A stretch of DNA of 64,000 nt from Streptomyces minutiscleroticus (GCF_014650875.1 NZ_BMVU01000035.1:27710-91709), one strand, 5' to 3'; shown: positions 18,965 through 28,324, counted from the first letter of the stretch. The notes: generated by a model from the sequence alone, not told the origin. Made by a program: numbers and translations.

Positions 18965-20122
18965 TCATCCGCTCCGCCGCAGCGCCAGCCGCACCGGCCG
19001 CGTCCCGCCCCGCGGGGGCAGCCGCAGCCCGTCGCGGCCGGGGGTGAGCGAGCCCAGCACGCTGGGGTGCCGGGCACCGGTGCTCGCCGGGTCGGTGCCC
19101 GGCAGCCCGTGCCAGGTCAGGAAGCCCAGGACCGCGAAGGCGTACGCCTCCTTCGCCGCCGAGGGCAGGCCCAGCCCGTCCGAGGAGCGCAGCGCGACAC
19201 CCGGCAGCTCGGCGCGCAGCGCCGCCATGAGCACCGGGTTGCGGGTGCCGCCGCCCGAGGCGATCACCTCCGTCGCCGCCACCGCGCGCACCGCGTCGGC
19301 GACCGTGCGGGCGGTGAGCCGGGTGAGCGTCGCCAGCACGTCCGGCGCGGACAGCTCCCCGAAGCCGGCCAGCGCCGCCCGCAGGTACCCGGCGTGGAAC
19401 AGCTCCTTGCCCGTCGTCTTCGGCGCGTCCAGCGCGTAGTACGGCTCCGCCAGGAGCCTGCGCAGCAGCGGGCCGTGCACCGTGCCGCGCGCGGCGAGCG
19501 CGCCGTCGGTGTCGCGGGACAGGCCGGCGAGGGCGGCCGCGGCGGCGTCCAGCAGCGCGCACGCCGGACCGGTGTCGAAGGCCGTGCCGTCGGGCGCGGT
19601 GAGGTTGGCGATGCCGCCCAGGTTCAGCGCCACCGGGGTGCCCGGGCGGCCCCGCAGCCACAGCAGGTCCACCAGGCTGACCAGGGGCGCGCCCTGGCCG
19701 CCCGCGGCGACGTCGCGGGGCCGGAAGTCGGCGGCCACGGGCAGGCCGGTCGCCTCGGCGATCCACGCGGGCTGCCCGATCTGCAGCGTGCCGTGCACGG
19801 TGTTGCCCTCCGCCCAGTGGTACACCGTCTGCCCGTGCGAGGCGACCAGCTCCGCCCGCCCGCCGCACAGCTCGCGGTCCGCGCGGACGGCCGCCGCGGC
19901 GAAGGCGCGGCCCACGAGCGTGTCCAGGCGGCACACCTCGGCCAGCGACGTGGCCGCCGGGGGCAGCGCCGCCGCGAGCGCGTCCCGCAGCCCGGGCGCG
20001 TACGCCTCGCTCACCATGCCCAGCGGCCGCAGCTCCAGGGTGTCCCCGTCCAGCCGCAGGTCGGCCGCCGCGGCGTCGATGGCGTCGTACGACGTCCCGG
20101 ACATCAGGCCGATCACCCGCAC
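18965..20122 (-). CDS. anmK: anhydro-N-acetylmuramic acid kinase
   Basis: Cytoplasmic kinase of 385 residues that opens and phosphorylates 1,6-anhydroMurNAc to MurNAc-6-phosphate during cell-wall recycling. It begins VRVIGLMSGTSYDAID, the diagnostic AnmK ATP-binding start, and contains ELVASHGQTVYHW, LQIGQPAWIAE and ALNLGGIANLT. The GTG at 20122 has GGGAGGAG upstream and matches the usual VRVIGLMSGTS start; a second GTG six bases later overlaps the transporter stop as GTGA. It is co-transcribed with the MHS transporter before it. No murQ is visible in the window. Confidence 0.93.
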   Translation of the reverse strand: MRVIGLMSGTSYDAIDAAAADLRLDGDTLELRPLGMVSEAYAPGLRDALAAALPPAATSLAEVCRLDTLVGRAFAAAAVRADRELCGGRAELVASHGQTVYHWAEGNTVHGTLQIGQPAWIAEATGLPVAADFRPRDVAAGGQGAPLVSLVDLLWLRGRPGTPVALNLGGIANLTAPDGTAFDTGPACALLDAAAAALAGLSRDTDGALAARGTVHGPLLRRLLAEPYYALDAPKTTGKELFHAGYLRAALAGFGELSAPDVLATLTRLTARTVADAVRAVAATEVIASGGGTRNPVLMAALRAELPGVALRSSDGLGLPSAAKEAYAFAVLGFLTWHGLPGTDPASTGARHPSVLGSLTPGRDGLRLPPRGGTRPVRLALRRSG

Positions 20123-21429
20123 GAGGGCTCCTCCCGGTCGCGCCGTCCTCCTCCGCCGAGCAGGGCGAGCGCGCTCACCGCGCACGTCGCCGCCGCGTAG
20201 TACGCCGGGACGTCCACGTTCCCGGTCCGCTCGACCGTCTCGGTGACGATCAGCCCCGCGCAGCCGGAGAACACCGCGTTGGACAGGGCGTAGGAGAGCC
20301 CGAGGCCGGTGTAGCGCACGTTCGTCGGGAACATCTCCGCCAGCATCGCCGGCCCCGGCCCCGCCATCAGGCCCACCACGGCCCCGGCGGCGAACACCGC
20401 CGCGCCCTTCGCCGCGGTCGCCGCGCCCGGGTCCTGGAGCAGGTCCAGCAGCGGGAGCGCGAGCACGACGACCAGGCAGGCCCCGGCGAGCATCACCGGG
20501 CGGCGCCCGACCCGGTCGCTGAGCAGCCCCGCCGGGAGGATGGCGAGGGCGAAGCCGAGGTTGGCCAGCACGGTGGCGACCAGCGCCTGGCGGAACGTGG
20601 CGTCCAGCGAGCTCTGCAGGTACGAGGGCAGCACGACGAGGAAGGTGTAGCCGGCCGCGGACCAGCCCATGATCCGGGCCGCGCCGAGCACGATCGCCCG
20701 GGCGGTCCCGCGGCCCGGCGGCCGCGCGGCCGGCCGCTCCCGCTCCGCGCGGAACGACGGCGTCTCGTCCAGGCGCAGGCGCAGCCACAGCGCTCCGAGG
20801 CCGAGCGGCAGCGTCAGCAGGAACGGCACCCGCCAGCCCCATTCGGCCAGCTGCCCCTCGCTCAGCACGGTGGCGAGGAGGGCCGCCGCCCCCGCGCCGC
20901 CCAGCAGGCCGAGCGCCACCGTGAACGACTGCCACGCCCCGTACAGGCCCCGCCGGCCGGGCGGCGCGGACTCCGTCATCACCGACACCGCGCCGCCGAA
21001 CTCCCCGCCCGCCGACAGCCCCTGGACCACCCGCAGCAGCGTCAGCAGCCAGGGCGCGAGGGCGCCCACCGCGTCGTACGTGGGCAGCGCGCCGATCAGC
21101 GTGGTGGCGCCGGTCATCAGCACGATCACCAGGATCAGCACAGGGCGCCGGCCGATCCGGTCGCCCAGGCGCCCGAACAGCGCGGCGCCCACGGGCCGGA
21201 AGAAGAACGCGAGCGCGAAGGACGCGTACGTCTTCACCAGGCCCTCGGCCTCGCCGCCGCCCTCCGGGGTGAAGAACCGCGCCGCGACGACCGTGGCGAA
21301 GTAGCCGTAGACGCCGAACTCGTACCACTCGATGAAGTTCCCCACCGACCCCGCGAGCAGCGCTCTGCGGGAGTGTCCCGGCCGGGCGGCGGCCCGCGGG
21401 CCCGGACCGGGTGCGGGACCAGCGCTCAT
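20113..21429 (-). CDS. MHS-family MFS transporter (metabolite:H+ symporter)
   Basis: Twelve-helix transporter of 438 residues. The MHS hallmarks are GNFIEWYEFGVYGYFA near the start, FFFRPVGAALFGRLGDRIGRRP between helices 2 and 3, and GLSAGGEFGGAVSVMTE. The family imports organic acids, osmolytes and similar solutes. Its gene overlaps anmK and precedes it, so the natural guess is import of a cell-wall fragment or MurNAc derivative, but no family precedent for that is known to me. The ATG is preceded by a promoter and operator candidate. Confidence 0.9.
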   Translation of the reverse strand: MSAGPAPGPGPRAAARPGHSRRALLAGSVGNFIEWYEFGVYGYFATVVAARFFTPEGGGEAEGLVKTYASFALAFFFRPVGAALFGRLGDRIGRRPVLILVIVLMTGATTLIGALPTYDAVGALAPWLLTLLRVVQGLSAGGEFGGAVSVMTESAPPGRRGLYGAWQSFTVALGLLGGAGAAALLATVLSEGQLAEWGWRVPFLLTLPLGLGALWLRLRLDETPSFRAERERPAARPPGRGTARAIVLGAARIMGWSAAGYTFLVVLPSYLQSSLDATFRQALVATVLANLGFALAILPAGLLSDRVGRRPVMLAGACLVVVLALPLLDLLQDPGAATAAKGAAVFAAGAVVGLMAGPGPAMLAEMFPTNVRYTGLGLSYALSNAVFSGCAGLIVTETVERTGNVDVPAYYAAATCAVSALALLGGGGRRDREEPSCG

Positions 21430-21457
21430 GTCTTCTCCAGCCGTCGCCGCGATCTCG

Positions 21458-21493
21458 GAAAGTTAGTTTCAGGACAGGGGAGTTGACTGTCAA
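21458..21493 (-). promoter_or_regulatory. promoter and operator candidate for the MHS transporter-anmK operon
   Basis: On the minus strand TTGACA (21493-21488) is followed 17 bases later by GAAACT (21470-21465). The -10 region is covered by GAAAGTTAGTTTC (21458-21470), whose outer four bases form a GAAA-n5-TTTC dyad like those bound by RpiR/MurR-type repressors. TTGACTGTCAA (21483-21493) is a second small palindrome over the -35. Confidence 0.5.
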
Positions 21494-21651
21494 TAACTTT
21501 CACACGGGCCGGTCGGCGGCCCGGGGCGTCGCCCCGCGGCGTCCGCCGTCACCCGTGAAGGGAACACTGGTCCGAGCGGGCGCCACCGGAGGGCGTAGGG
21601 GACTAGGCTCGATGCCTGTACGTCTTTTGGGCGACCTGGGGAGGTAACGGG

Positions 21652-24330
21652 ATGACGCAGGCACGGCCCGGTCCGTCCGCCGCGGCCTCCCTGTGGGAGC
21701 GGGACACCGAGCTCGCCGCCGCCGCGGCGGCGGTCGACGCCCTGTGCGCGGGCACGGCCTCGGGCACGCTGCTGATGTACACGGGCGAGGCGGGCATCGG
21801 CAAGACAGCGCTGCTGGCCCGGATCGGCGCCCTGGCCGAGGGCCGCTGCACCGTCTGGTCCGCGCGCGGCGGCGAGACCCTGCGGTCCGTCCCCTTCAAC
21901 GTCGTGCGGCAGCTGCTCCAGCCCGCCCTCGTCGGACTGCTGCCCGACGAGGCCCGCGACTACCTCGGCGACTGGTACGACATCGCCGGACCCGCCCTCG
22001 GCATCACGGAGCCGGGCGAGCGCCACGCCGACCCCCAGGGCGTGTGCGACGGACTGGTCACCGTCGTCCGGCGGCTCGCCCGGCGCGACTGGCCGCTGGT
22101 CCTCCTCGTCGACGACGCCCACTGGGCCGACGCCGAGACCCTGCACTGGCTGGCCGCGTTCGCCGAGCGTCTGGAGGAGATGCCCGTCCTGGTCGTGGTG
22201 GCCCGCCGCCCCGGGGAGGCCGAGGGCGAGAGCGCCCGCCACCTCGACGCGATCGCCGCCGCGGCCGGTTCGTTCGCCGCCCTGCGGGCCCTGACGCCCG
22301 AGGCCACCGCCGGACTGACCCGCGACACGCTCGGCGCGCACGCCGACGACCCGTTCTGCCGCGAGGTCTGGGCGGTCACCGGGGGCAACCCGTACGAGAC
22401 CGTGGAACTCCTCGCCAAGGTGCAGGACAGCGAGCTCGAACCGGTCGAGGCCGCGGCCGGCGAACTGCGCAACCTGAACCGCTCGGCCCGCGGCCGCGGC
22501 CTCGTCGCCCGCCTCGGCAGACTCGGCCCCGACGCCACCCGCTTCGCCTGGGCCGCCGCCGTCCTCGGCACGCAGATCTCCCTCGACCTCGCCGCCGTCC
22601 TCGCCGGCCTCGACCGCAACGAGGCGGACCGCTGCGCGGGCCTGCTCACCACCGCCCGCATCCTCACCGCGCCCGACCCCGCGGACCCCGGCCAGGGAGC
22701 CGGCGGCGACCTGGAGTTCGTCCACCCGCTCATCGCGGAGGCCGTCTACCGCTCCATCCCCGACGCCCTGCGCACCGCGATGCACGGCCAGGCCGCCTGG
22801 GTCGTCACCGAGTCGGGGCGCGGCGCGGCGGCCGCCTCCCGCCACCTCCTCGAGGTCCACCCCGACGACGACCCCGAACTCGTCGAGCAGATGCGCGAGG
22901 CCGCCCGCGAGCACCTCGCCGTGGGCGCCCCGGAGGCGGCCCGCCGCTGCCTGGAGCGCGCCCTGCTCGAACCCCCGCGCCCCGACGTGCACGCGCACGT
23001 GCTCTACGAGCTGGGCTGCGCCACCCTGCTCACCTCGCCCGCGACCACCATCGGCCACTTACGGGAGGCCCTGGCCCGGGACGGCCTGGACGACGACCAG
23101 CGCGTCGACGCCGTCTGCCGGCTCTCCCAGGCCCTGCTCCACAACGACCAGCTGGAGGAGGCCGTCCGCACGGTCGACGAGGAGGCGGCCCGGCACGCGC
23201 CGGGACCCGCCCGGATGCGTCTGCAGGCCGTCCACTACATGTGGGAGGGCATCCACGCCGGGGAGGAGGACTCCTCGGGCCGCTCCCGCAGCCTCGCCGC
23301 GCTCGCCGGACCGCTCACCGGACGCGACAACTCCGAGCGCGCCCTGCTCATCCTGCGCGCCTTCGACGCCATGATGCGGGGGGAGAACGCCGAGGAGGTC
23401 GTCGAGACCGCCGACCGCGCCCTCGTCAACGGACGGCTCGCGCCCGGCCTCGGCTGGACGGACACCGAGTGGAGCTTCGAGCTGCTGATGATGCTCGGCA
23501 GCGCGTACATGTTCACCGACCGCCTCGACCGCGCCGAGAGCCTCTTCACGGAGGCCATGCGCACCTACGAGACGGCGGGCTGGAGCGGCGGCCACCTCGC
23601 CCTCGCGCACGCCTTCACCGGCTACGTGCACCGCCGGCGCGGGCGGCTCACGGACGCGGAGGCCTTCCTGCGCGAGGCGCTGCGACTCGCCGACCGCGTG
23701 GGCCGCGGGCTGCCCATGCACTGGGCCGCGACCTGCATGCTCGTCGACACGCTGCTCGCCCGCGGCCACGTGGAGGAGGCCGAGCGGGTCGCCGCGCGCT
23801 ACTCCTTCGTCCCGCCCCACCCCTCGACGATCGTGCTGCCCGACACCCACTCCGTGCGCGGCCGGCTGCTGCTCGCCACCGGCCGCACCGAGGAGGGCCT
23901 GGAGGAGCTGGAGACCGCGGAGAAGCTGGCCGACCGCCGCGGCGGGCACAACACCGTGATGGCCGCCTGGGCCGGCGACCTCGCCCGCGCCCTCGCCGTC
24001 GAGAACCCCGGGCGCGCCGCCTCGCTCGTCGCCGGCCTGCGCGCCCAGGCCGAGCGCCTCGGCACCGACACGGCCGTGGGCGAGGCCCTGCGCTGCGCGG
24101 CCGCCCTGGAGACCGGCCGGCGCTCCCTCGCCCTGTACGCGCAGGCCCTCGCCTACCTGGAGGCCTCGCCCAGCGCCTACGAACACGCGGCGGCCCGCGT
24201 CGAGTACGGCATCGCGGCCCGCTCCGCCTCCGAACTCGGCCGGGGGCTGACCCTGGCCCGCTCCTGCGGCGCGGACGGCCTGGTGGCACGGGCGCAGGAA
24301 GTGCTGGAGAACGGGCGGGGGCTGCGCTAG
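21652..24330 (+). CDS. LAL-like AAA ATPase/TPR protein without LuxR DNA-binding domain
   Basis: Large protein of 892 residues with the ground plan of a LAL regulator. The N-terminal ATPase has Walker A GEAGIGKT (45-52) and Walker B LVLLVDDAHWAD (about 149-160), followed by sensor and winged regions and about 450 residues of TPR-like helical repeats (FLREALRLADRVGR and similar). It ends at LVARAQEVLENGRGLR, where LAL proteins usually continue into a LuxR-type helix-turn-helix of about 65 residues. A strong terminator starts 46 bp after the stop, so no lost tail lies downstream. It probably acts through a partner protein. The ATG follows a GGGGAGG site. Confidence 0.85.
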   Translation: MTQARPGPSAAASLWERDTELAAAAAAVDALCAGTASGTLLMYTGEAGIGKTALLARIGALAEGRCTVWSARGGETLRSVPFNVVRQLLQPALVGLLPDEARDYLGDWYDIAGPALGITEPGERHADPQGVCDGLVTVVRRLARRDWPLVLLVDDAHWADAETLHWLAAFAERLEEMPVLVVVARRPGEAEGESARHLDAIAAAAGSFAALRALTPEATAGLTRDTLGAHADDPFCREVWAVTGGNPYETVELLAKVQDSELEPVEAAAGELRNLNRSARGRGLVARLGRLGPDATRFAWAAAVLGTQISLDLAAVLAGLDRNEADRCAGLLTTARILTAPDPADPGQGAGGDLEFVHPLIAEAVYRSIPDALRTAMHGQAAWVVTESGRGAAAASRHLLEVHPDDDPELVEQMREAAREHLAVGAPEAARRCLERALLEPPRPDVHAHVLYELGCATLLTSPATTIGHLREALARDGLDDDQRVDAVCRLSQALLHNDQLEEAVRTVDEEAARHAPGPARMRLQAVHYMWEGIHAGEEDSSGRSRSLAALAGPLTGRDNSERALLILRAFDAMMRGENAEEVVETADRALVNGRLAPGLGWTDTEWSFELLMMLGSAYMFTDRLDRAESLFTEAMRTYETAGWSGGHLALAHAFTGYVHRRRGRLTDAEAFLREALRLADRVGRGLPMHWAATCMLVDTLLARGHVEEAERVAARYSFVPPHPSTIVLPDTHSVRGRLLLATGRTEEGLEELETAEKLADRRGGHNTVMAAWAGDLARALAVENPGRAASLVAGLRAQAERLGTDTAVGEALRCAAALETGRRSLALYAQALAYLEASPSAYEHAAARVEYGIAARSASELGRGLTLARSCGADGLVARAQEVLENGRGLR

Positions 24331-24376
24331 CGGGCACCGCCGGGCCGTACGGAGGGCGCGACCGGCGAAGTACGGA

Positions 24377-24418
24377 AGGCCCGTGGCCGGCAGAAACGCT
24401 CCTGCCGGCCACGGGCCT
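24377..24418. terminator. 17-bp perfect hairpin between convergent LAL-like gene and pca operon
   Basis: AGGCCCGTGGCCGGCAG (24377-24393) pairs perfectly with 24402-24418 around an 8-base loop. It lies 32 bp beyond the pcaL stop and serves both directions. Confidence 0.85.
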
Positions 24419-24450
24419 CTCGTACCCCCTGCTCCCGCGCTCCGCCGGGT

Positions 24451-25596
24451 TCACGCGCCGTCCGGCGCCGCGTCCTCCTCCGCGAGGACCCGCTGGGCCA
24501 CCGCGAACGCCGAGTTCGCCGCCGGGACGCCGCAGTACACCGCCGTCTGGAGCAGGACCGCGCCGATCTCCTCGGGGGTGAGGCCGTTGCGGCGGGCCGC
24601 GCGGACGTGCATCGCCAGCTCGTCCAGGTGGCCGTGGGCCACCAGCGCCGTCATCGTGATCATGCTGCGCTCGCGGCGGGCGAGCGTCGGGTCGGTCCAG
24701 ACCTCGCCCCACGCGTAGCGCGAGATGAAGTCCTGGAAGCGCGCGGTGAAGGGCGTCTGCCGGGACTGGGCGCGGTCCACGTGCGCGTCGCCGAGCACCT
24801 GCCGGCGCACCTCCATGCCGCGCCCCGGGTACCCGTCGAAGTGGCCGCGCAGGGCGGCGAGCACGGCCTCCGGGCGCTCGGCGGGCGCGAGGTGCGAGGC
24901 GCCGGGGATCTCGGCCAGCGCGGAGCCGGGCACCGCGTCGGCGATCTCGCGCAGGTGGGAGGGCGGGGTCGCCGGGTCCTCGCGGCCCGCGACCAGCAGC
25001 GTGGGGACGGTGATCGACGGCAGCCGCTCGCGCAGGTCGAAGGCGGCCAGCGCGTCGCAGCACGCCGCGTACGCCCCGGGGTCCGCCGTGCGGTGGTCCT
25101 CGACCAGGCGCGGCACGGTGAAGCCGGGCGTGAACCAGCGGTCGTCGGCGCTCGCCGCGACCGGGGCGAGGCCCTCGCGGCGCACCAGCTCCGCCCGCTC
25201 CTCCCAGGGCCTGGCCCCGTTGAAGTGCGCCGAGGAGCAGATCACGGCGAGGCGCTCGATCCGCTCGGGGCGGTGCGCGGCCAGGTGCAGGCCGACCGCG
25301 CCGCCGAGCGAGACGCCCGCGTAGGCGAAGCGGCCGATGCCGAGCGAGTCCGCGAGGGCCAGGACGAGGTCCGCGAGGTCGGCGACGGTCGCGCCCGGGC
25401 CGATCAGGTCCGCGGGCGAACCGCCGTGCCCGGGCAGGTCCCAGCGCACCACCCGGTGCGCGGCGGACAGTTCGGGCGCGAGGCCGTCCCACAGCGCCAG
25501 GGAGGTGCCGAGGGACGGCCCGAGCAGCAGCGGGGGAGCGCTCTCGGGGCCTTCGGCGCGGTGGTGCAGCAGCTTGCCGGTGGGCTGGTCGGTCAA
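24451..25596 (-). CDS. pcaL: fused 3-oxoadipate enol-lactonase/4-carboxymuconolactone decarboxylase
   Basis: Bifunctional cytoplasmic enzyme of 381 residues for two late steps of the protocatechuate pathway. The N-terminal alpha/beta-hydrolase (PcaD, about 10-250) has the nucleophile elbow GVSLGG with Ser96 and a C-terminal GASHLAP histidine. The carboxymuconolactone decarboxylase domain (PcaC, about 260-381) shows YAWGEVWTDPTLARRERSM and a conserved EELHMHVR-like stretch (LDELAMHVRAARRNGLT). Fusion of PcaC and PcaD is the actinomycete arrangement. Translation starts at a TTG overlapping the pcaB stop (TTGA), with GGAGCG just upstream. It is the last gene of the operon. Confidence 0.93.
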   Translation of the reverse strand: MTDQPTGKLLHHRAEGPESAPPLLLGPSLGTSLALWDGLAPELSAAHRVVRWDLPGHGGSPADLIGPGATVADLADLVLALADSLGIGRFAYAGVSLGGAVGLHLAAHRPERIERLAVICSSAHFNGARPWEERAELVRREGLAPVAASADDRWFTPGFTVPRLVEDHRTADPGAYAACCDALAAFDLRERLPSITVPTLLVAGREDPATPPSHLREIADAVPGSALAEIPGASHLAPAERPEAVLAALRGHFDGYPGRGMEVRRQVLGDAHVDRAQSRQTPFTARFQDFISRYAWGEVWTDPTLARRERSMITMTALVAHGHLDELAMHVRAARRNGLTPEEIGAVLLQTAVYCGVPAANSAFAVAQRVLAEEDAAPDGA

Positions 25597-26927
25597 CGTC
25601 GCTCCAGTGCGCGGTCGGTGAGGGTCGGGGCGGAGCCGGTGTAGCGGGCGGGATCGGTCAGCCCGGCCAGGTCGACGCCGGCGAGTTCGGGCAGGTCCTC
25701 CTCGGCCAGCAGCTCGCCCAGCGGACGGCCCTCGGCGTACGTCCGCCGCGCCAGCTCCGTGAGCAGGGACTTGGCGCGGGCGCGGCCCAGCAGCGGCGCC
25801 AGCTCGGCGGACAGGCGCTCGGAGACGACCAGGCCGTGGGTGGTGTCCAGGTTCCGGCGCATGGCGCCCGCGTGCACCTTCAGGCCCTCGGTCAGCTCCA
25901 CCGCGTCGCGGGCCGCGCCGCCGACCAGGCGCAGCAGGTCGCGCAGCGGCTCCCACTCGGCGTGCCAGGCGCCCGCCGGGCGCTCGTCCCCGGCGGTCAT
26001 CGAGGCGTACAGCGCGGCCGCGAGGTGCGGGGCGCGGCGGGCCGCGGCGGCGATCAGCGTGGACCGCACGGGGTTGGCCTTGTGCGGCATCGCGGAGGAG
26101 CCGCCGCCCGAGCCCTCGGCCAGCTCGGCGATCTCGGTGCGGGAGAGCGTGAGGACGTCCGCGGCGACCCTGCCCAGCGCGCCCGCCGCGAAGGCCAGGC
26201 AGCCGGCCAGGTCGGCGACCGGTGTGCGCAGCGTGTGCCACGGCAGTTCCGGCGCGGCCAGGCCGAGTTCGCGCGCGTACGCGGCGGGCAGCGCGGTCGC
26301 GTCGTCCGCGCCGTACGCCGTGAAGGCGGCCAGGGTGCCCGCGGCCCCGCCGAGCTGGGCGGGCAGCGTCCCGCGCACGGCCCGCACGCGGTCGCGGGCG
26401 TCGAGGACCAGCGCGCGCCAGCCCGCCGCCTTCAGCCCGAAGGTCGTCGGCACCGCGTGCTGAGTGAGCGTCCGGCCGGGCATGGCCGTGTCCCGGTGGT
26501 CCGCCGCGGTCCGGGCGAGCGCCTGCGCCGTGCGGCCGAGGTCGGCCAGCACGAGGTCGAGCGTGCGCACGGCGACCAGCATCATCGCCGTGTCCACGAT
26601 GTCCTGGCTGGTCGCGCCCCGGTGCACGTACGGCCCGTACTCCTCGCCGACGGCCGCGGTCAGGTCCGCGACCAGCGGGATCACCGGGTTGCCGCCCTCG
26701 CGGGCGCGCAGCGCCAGGTCGCGCGGGTCGAAGCGGGCGGCGTCGGCGGCGGCGGCCACGGCCGGGCCGGCCCCCTCGGGCGCGAGTCCGAGGGAGACCT
26801 GCGCGCGGGTGAGCGCCGCCTCCGCGTCGAGCAGCGCCCGCAGGAGGGCGGCGTCGCCCGTCGCGGCCTCGGCGGGGGAGCCCGCCCGCCCGGGGGCGAG
26901 CAGGCCGGTGTCGCAGTCGGCTGTCAT
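25593..26927 (-). CDS. pcaB: 3-carboxy-cis,cis-muconate cycloisomerase
   Basis: Cytoplasmic lactonising enzyme, 444 residues, forming 4-carboxymuconolactone from the ring-cleavage product. It belongs to the fumarase/aspartase superfamily, with the signature GGSSAMPHKANPVRS (serine loop) and the earlier VHRGATSQDIVDTAMM and LTQHAVPTTFG motifs. The ATG overlaps the pcaG stop as ATGA and its own stop overlaps the pcaL start. Confidence 0.94.
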   Translation of the reverse strand: MTADCDTGLLAPGRAGSPAEAATGDAALLRALLDAEAALTRAQVSLGLAPEGAGPAVAAAADAARFDPRDLALRAREGGNPVIPLVADLTAAVGEEYGPYVHRGATSQDIVDTAMMLVAVRTLDLVLADLGRTAQALARTAADHRDTAMPGRTLTQHAVPTTFGLKAAGWRALVLDARDRVRAVRGTLPAQLGGAAGTLAAFTAYGADDATALPAAYARELGLAAPELPWHTLRTPVADLAGCLAFAAGALGRVAADVLTLSRTEIAELAEGSGGGSSAMPHKANPVRSTLIAAAARRAPHLAAALYASMTAGDERPAGAWHAEWEPLRDLLRLVGGAARDAVELTEGLKVHAGAMRRNLDTTHGLVVSERLSAELAPLLGRARAKSLLTELARRTYAEGRPLGELLAEEDLPELAGVDLAGLTDPARYTGSAPTLTDRALERR

Positions 26928-27532
26928 CGATGGAACTCCAGGAAGACCGTCTCGTTCTCGCCCTGCAGGCGGATGTCGAAACGGTACGTGCCGTTGCCCT
27001 CGTCGGCGGCGATCAGCGTGTCGCGGCGCTCCGGCGCCAGCCGGGACAGCAGCGGGTCCGCGGCGAGCGCGGCGTCGTCGCCCGGCAGGTGGATCCGGGT
27101 GAACAGATGGGTCAGCAGGCCGCGGGCGAAGACGCAGACGCTGATGTAGGGGGCGTTGCCCCCGCGTGCGCCGGGCCGCAGCGTGTGCGCGTACCAGTGC
27201 CCGTTCGCGTCGGTCTGGATGCGGCCGAAGCCGGTGAACTCCACGCCGTTGCGGCCGAGGAAGTCCCCGCTCGCCGGGTCGCGCCGCATCGAGCCGTCGG
27301 TGGTGGGCATCCGCCCGTCGGGGCCGGGGCCCCACAGCTCCACGAGGGCGTCCGGCAGCGGCGCGCCCGCGCCGTCCAGCACGTAGCCGTGGACCGTGAC
27401 GGTGTCGGGGTGGTCGCGGGGCGCGATGTCGTTGCCGCCGCGGAAGGGCAGCGCGTAGCCGTAGAAGGGGCCGACCGTGTGGGAGGGGGTGGGCAGCACG
27501 TTCTCCGGGCCGCTGGTGTCGATCTTCGTCAT
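26924..27532 (-). CDS. pcaG: protocatechuate 3,4-dioxygenase alpha subunit
   Basis: Non-iron-binding partner subunit of 202 residues. It has the intradiol dioxygenase beta-sandwich fold with SHTVGPFYGYALPF at the start and PDALVELWGPGPDGR, but lacks the tyrosine/histidine iron set of the beta subunit, as expected for PcaG. It starts five bases after the pcaH stop. With PcaH it cleaves protocatechuate between the two hydroxyl groups using oxygen. Confidence 0.94.
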   Translation of the reverse strand: MTKIDTSGPENVLPTPSHTVGPFYGYALPFRGGNDIAPRDHPDTVTVHGYVLDGAGAPLPDALVELWGPGPDGRMPTTDGSMRRDPASGDFLGRNGVEFTGFGRIQTDANGHWYAHTLRPGARGGNAPYISVCVFARGLLTHLFTRIHLPGDDAALAADPLLSRLAPERRDTLIAADEGNGTYRFDIRLQGENETVFLEFHR

Positions 27533-27537
27533 GGCGG

Positions 27538-28311
27538 TCAGCGACCTTCCTCGATCCAGGTGGCGCCCGGGCCGTCGAGCACGATGTCCCAGTGGTAGCC
27601 GAGCGAGAACTCCGGCACCGACAGGCTGTGGTCGTAGGTGGCGACCAGCCGCTGCCGGGCGGCGTCGTCCGTCACGGACTGCAGGATCGGGTCGTAGGGG
27701 AACAGCGGGTCGTTCGGGAAGTACATCTGGGTCACGAGCCGCTGCGTGAACGCCGTGCCGAACAGCGAGAAGTGGATGTGGGCCGGGCGCCAGGCGTTGA
27801 CGTGGTTGCGCCACGGGTACGGGCCGGGCCGGATGGTGGTGAAGCGGTAGAAGCCGTCGTCGTCGGTGAGGGTGCGGCCGACGCCGGTGAAGTTCGGGTC
27901 CAGCGGGGCGTCGTGCTGCTCGCGCCGGTGGGCGTAGCGGCCCGCCGAGTTGGCCTGCCAGATCTCGACGAGCTGGCCGCGCACCGGGCGGCCGCCGCGG
28001 TCGAGGAGCCGGCCCGAGACGGTGATCCGCTCGCCGACGGGCTCGCCGGTGTGCTGCCGGGTGAGGTCGTTGTCGGTCTCGGTGATGTCCCGCTCCCCGA
28101 AGGCGGGGGAGGACAGCTCCACCAGCTCCGGGTCCTTGCTGACGTCGATGGCGACCGGCGGCTGCTTCGGGTGGCGCAGCACCGAGGAGCGGTACGGGGC
28201 GTAGTCGCGGCGCGGGTGGTGCTCGACGGGCCCGCCGTCGGCGAGGCGCTTCTCGTACGCGGCGCGCTCGGCCGCGATCTCCGCGTCGATGTCCTGCTGG
28301 GTGAGGGTCAT
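27538..28311 (-). CDS. pcaH: protocatechuate 3,4-dioxygenase beta subunit
   Basis: Iron(III)-binding catalytic subunit, 257 residues, opening the ring of protocatechuate. The four ligands are readable as Tyr126 (AGRYAH), Tyr165 (GPYPW), His178 and His180 (RPAHIH). Their spacings of 39, 13 and 2 equal those of the Pseudomonas putida enzyme (Y408, Y447, H460, H462). The ATG has GGAG five bases upstream (GGAGTTCCC). It follows pcaF by 13 bp. Confidence 0.95.
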   Translation of the reverse strand: MTLTQQDIDAEIAAERAAYEKRLADGGPVEHHPRRDYAPYRSSVLRHPKQPPVAIDVSKDPELVELSSPAFGERDITETDNDLTRQHTGEPVGERITVSGRLLDRGGRPVRGQLVEIWQANSAGRYAHRREQHDAPLDPNFTGVGRTLTDDDGFYRFTTIRPGPYPWRNHVNAWRPAHIHFSLFGTAFTQRLVTQMYFPNDPLFPYDPILQSVTDDAARQRLVATYDHSLSVPEFSLGYHWDIVLDGPGATWIEEGR

Positions 28312-28324
28312 GGGAACTCCTGGC

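Noticed and set aside
24331..24450. Frameshifted LuxR domain after the LAL-like gene
   Set aside because: Only 46 bases separate the stop from a strong terminator, too little for a helix-turn-helix in any frame.
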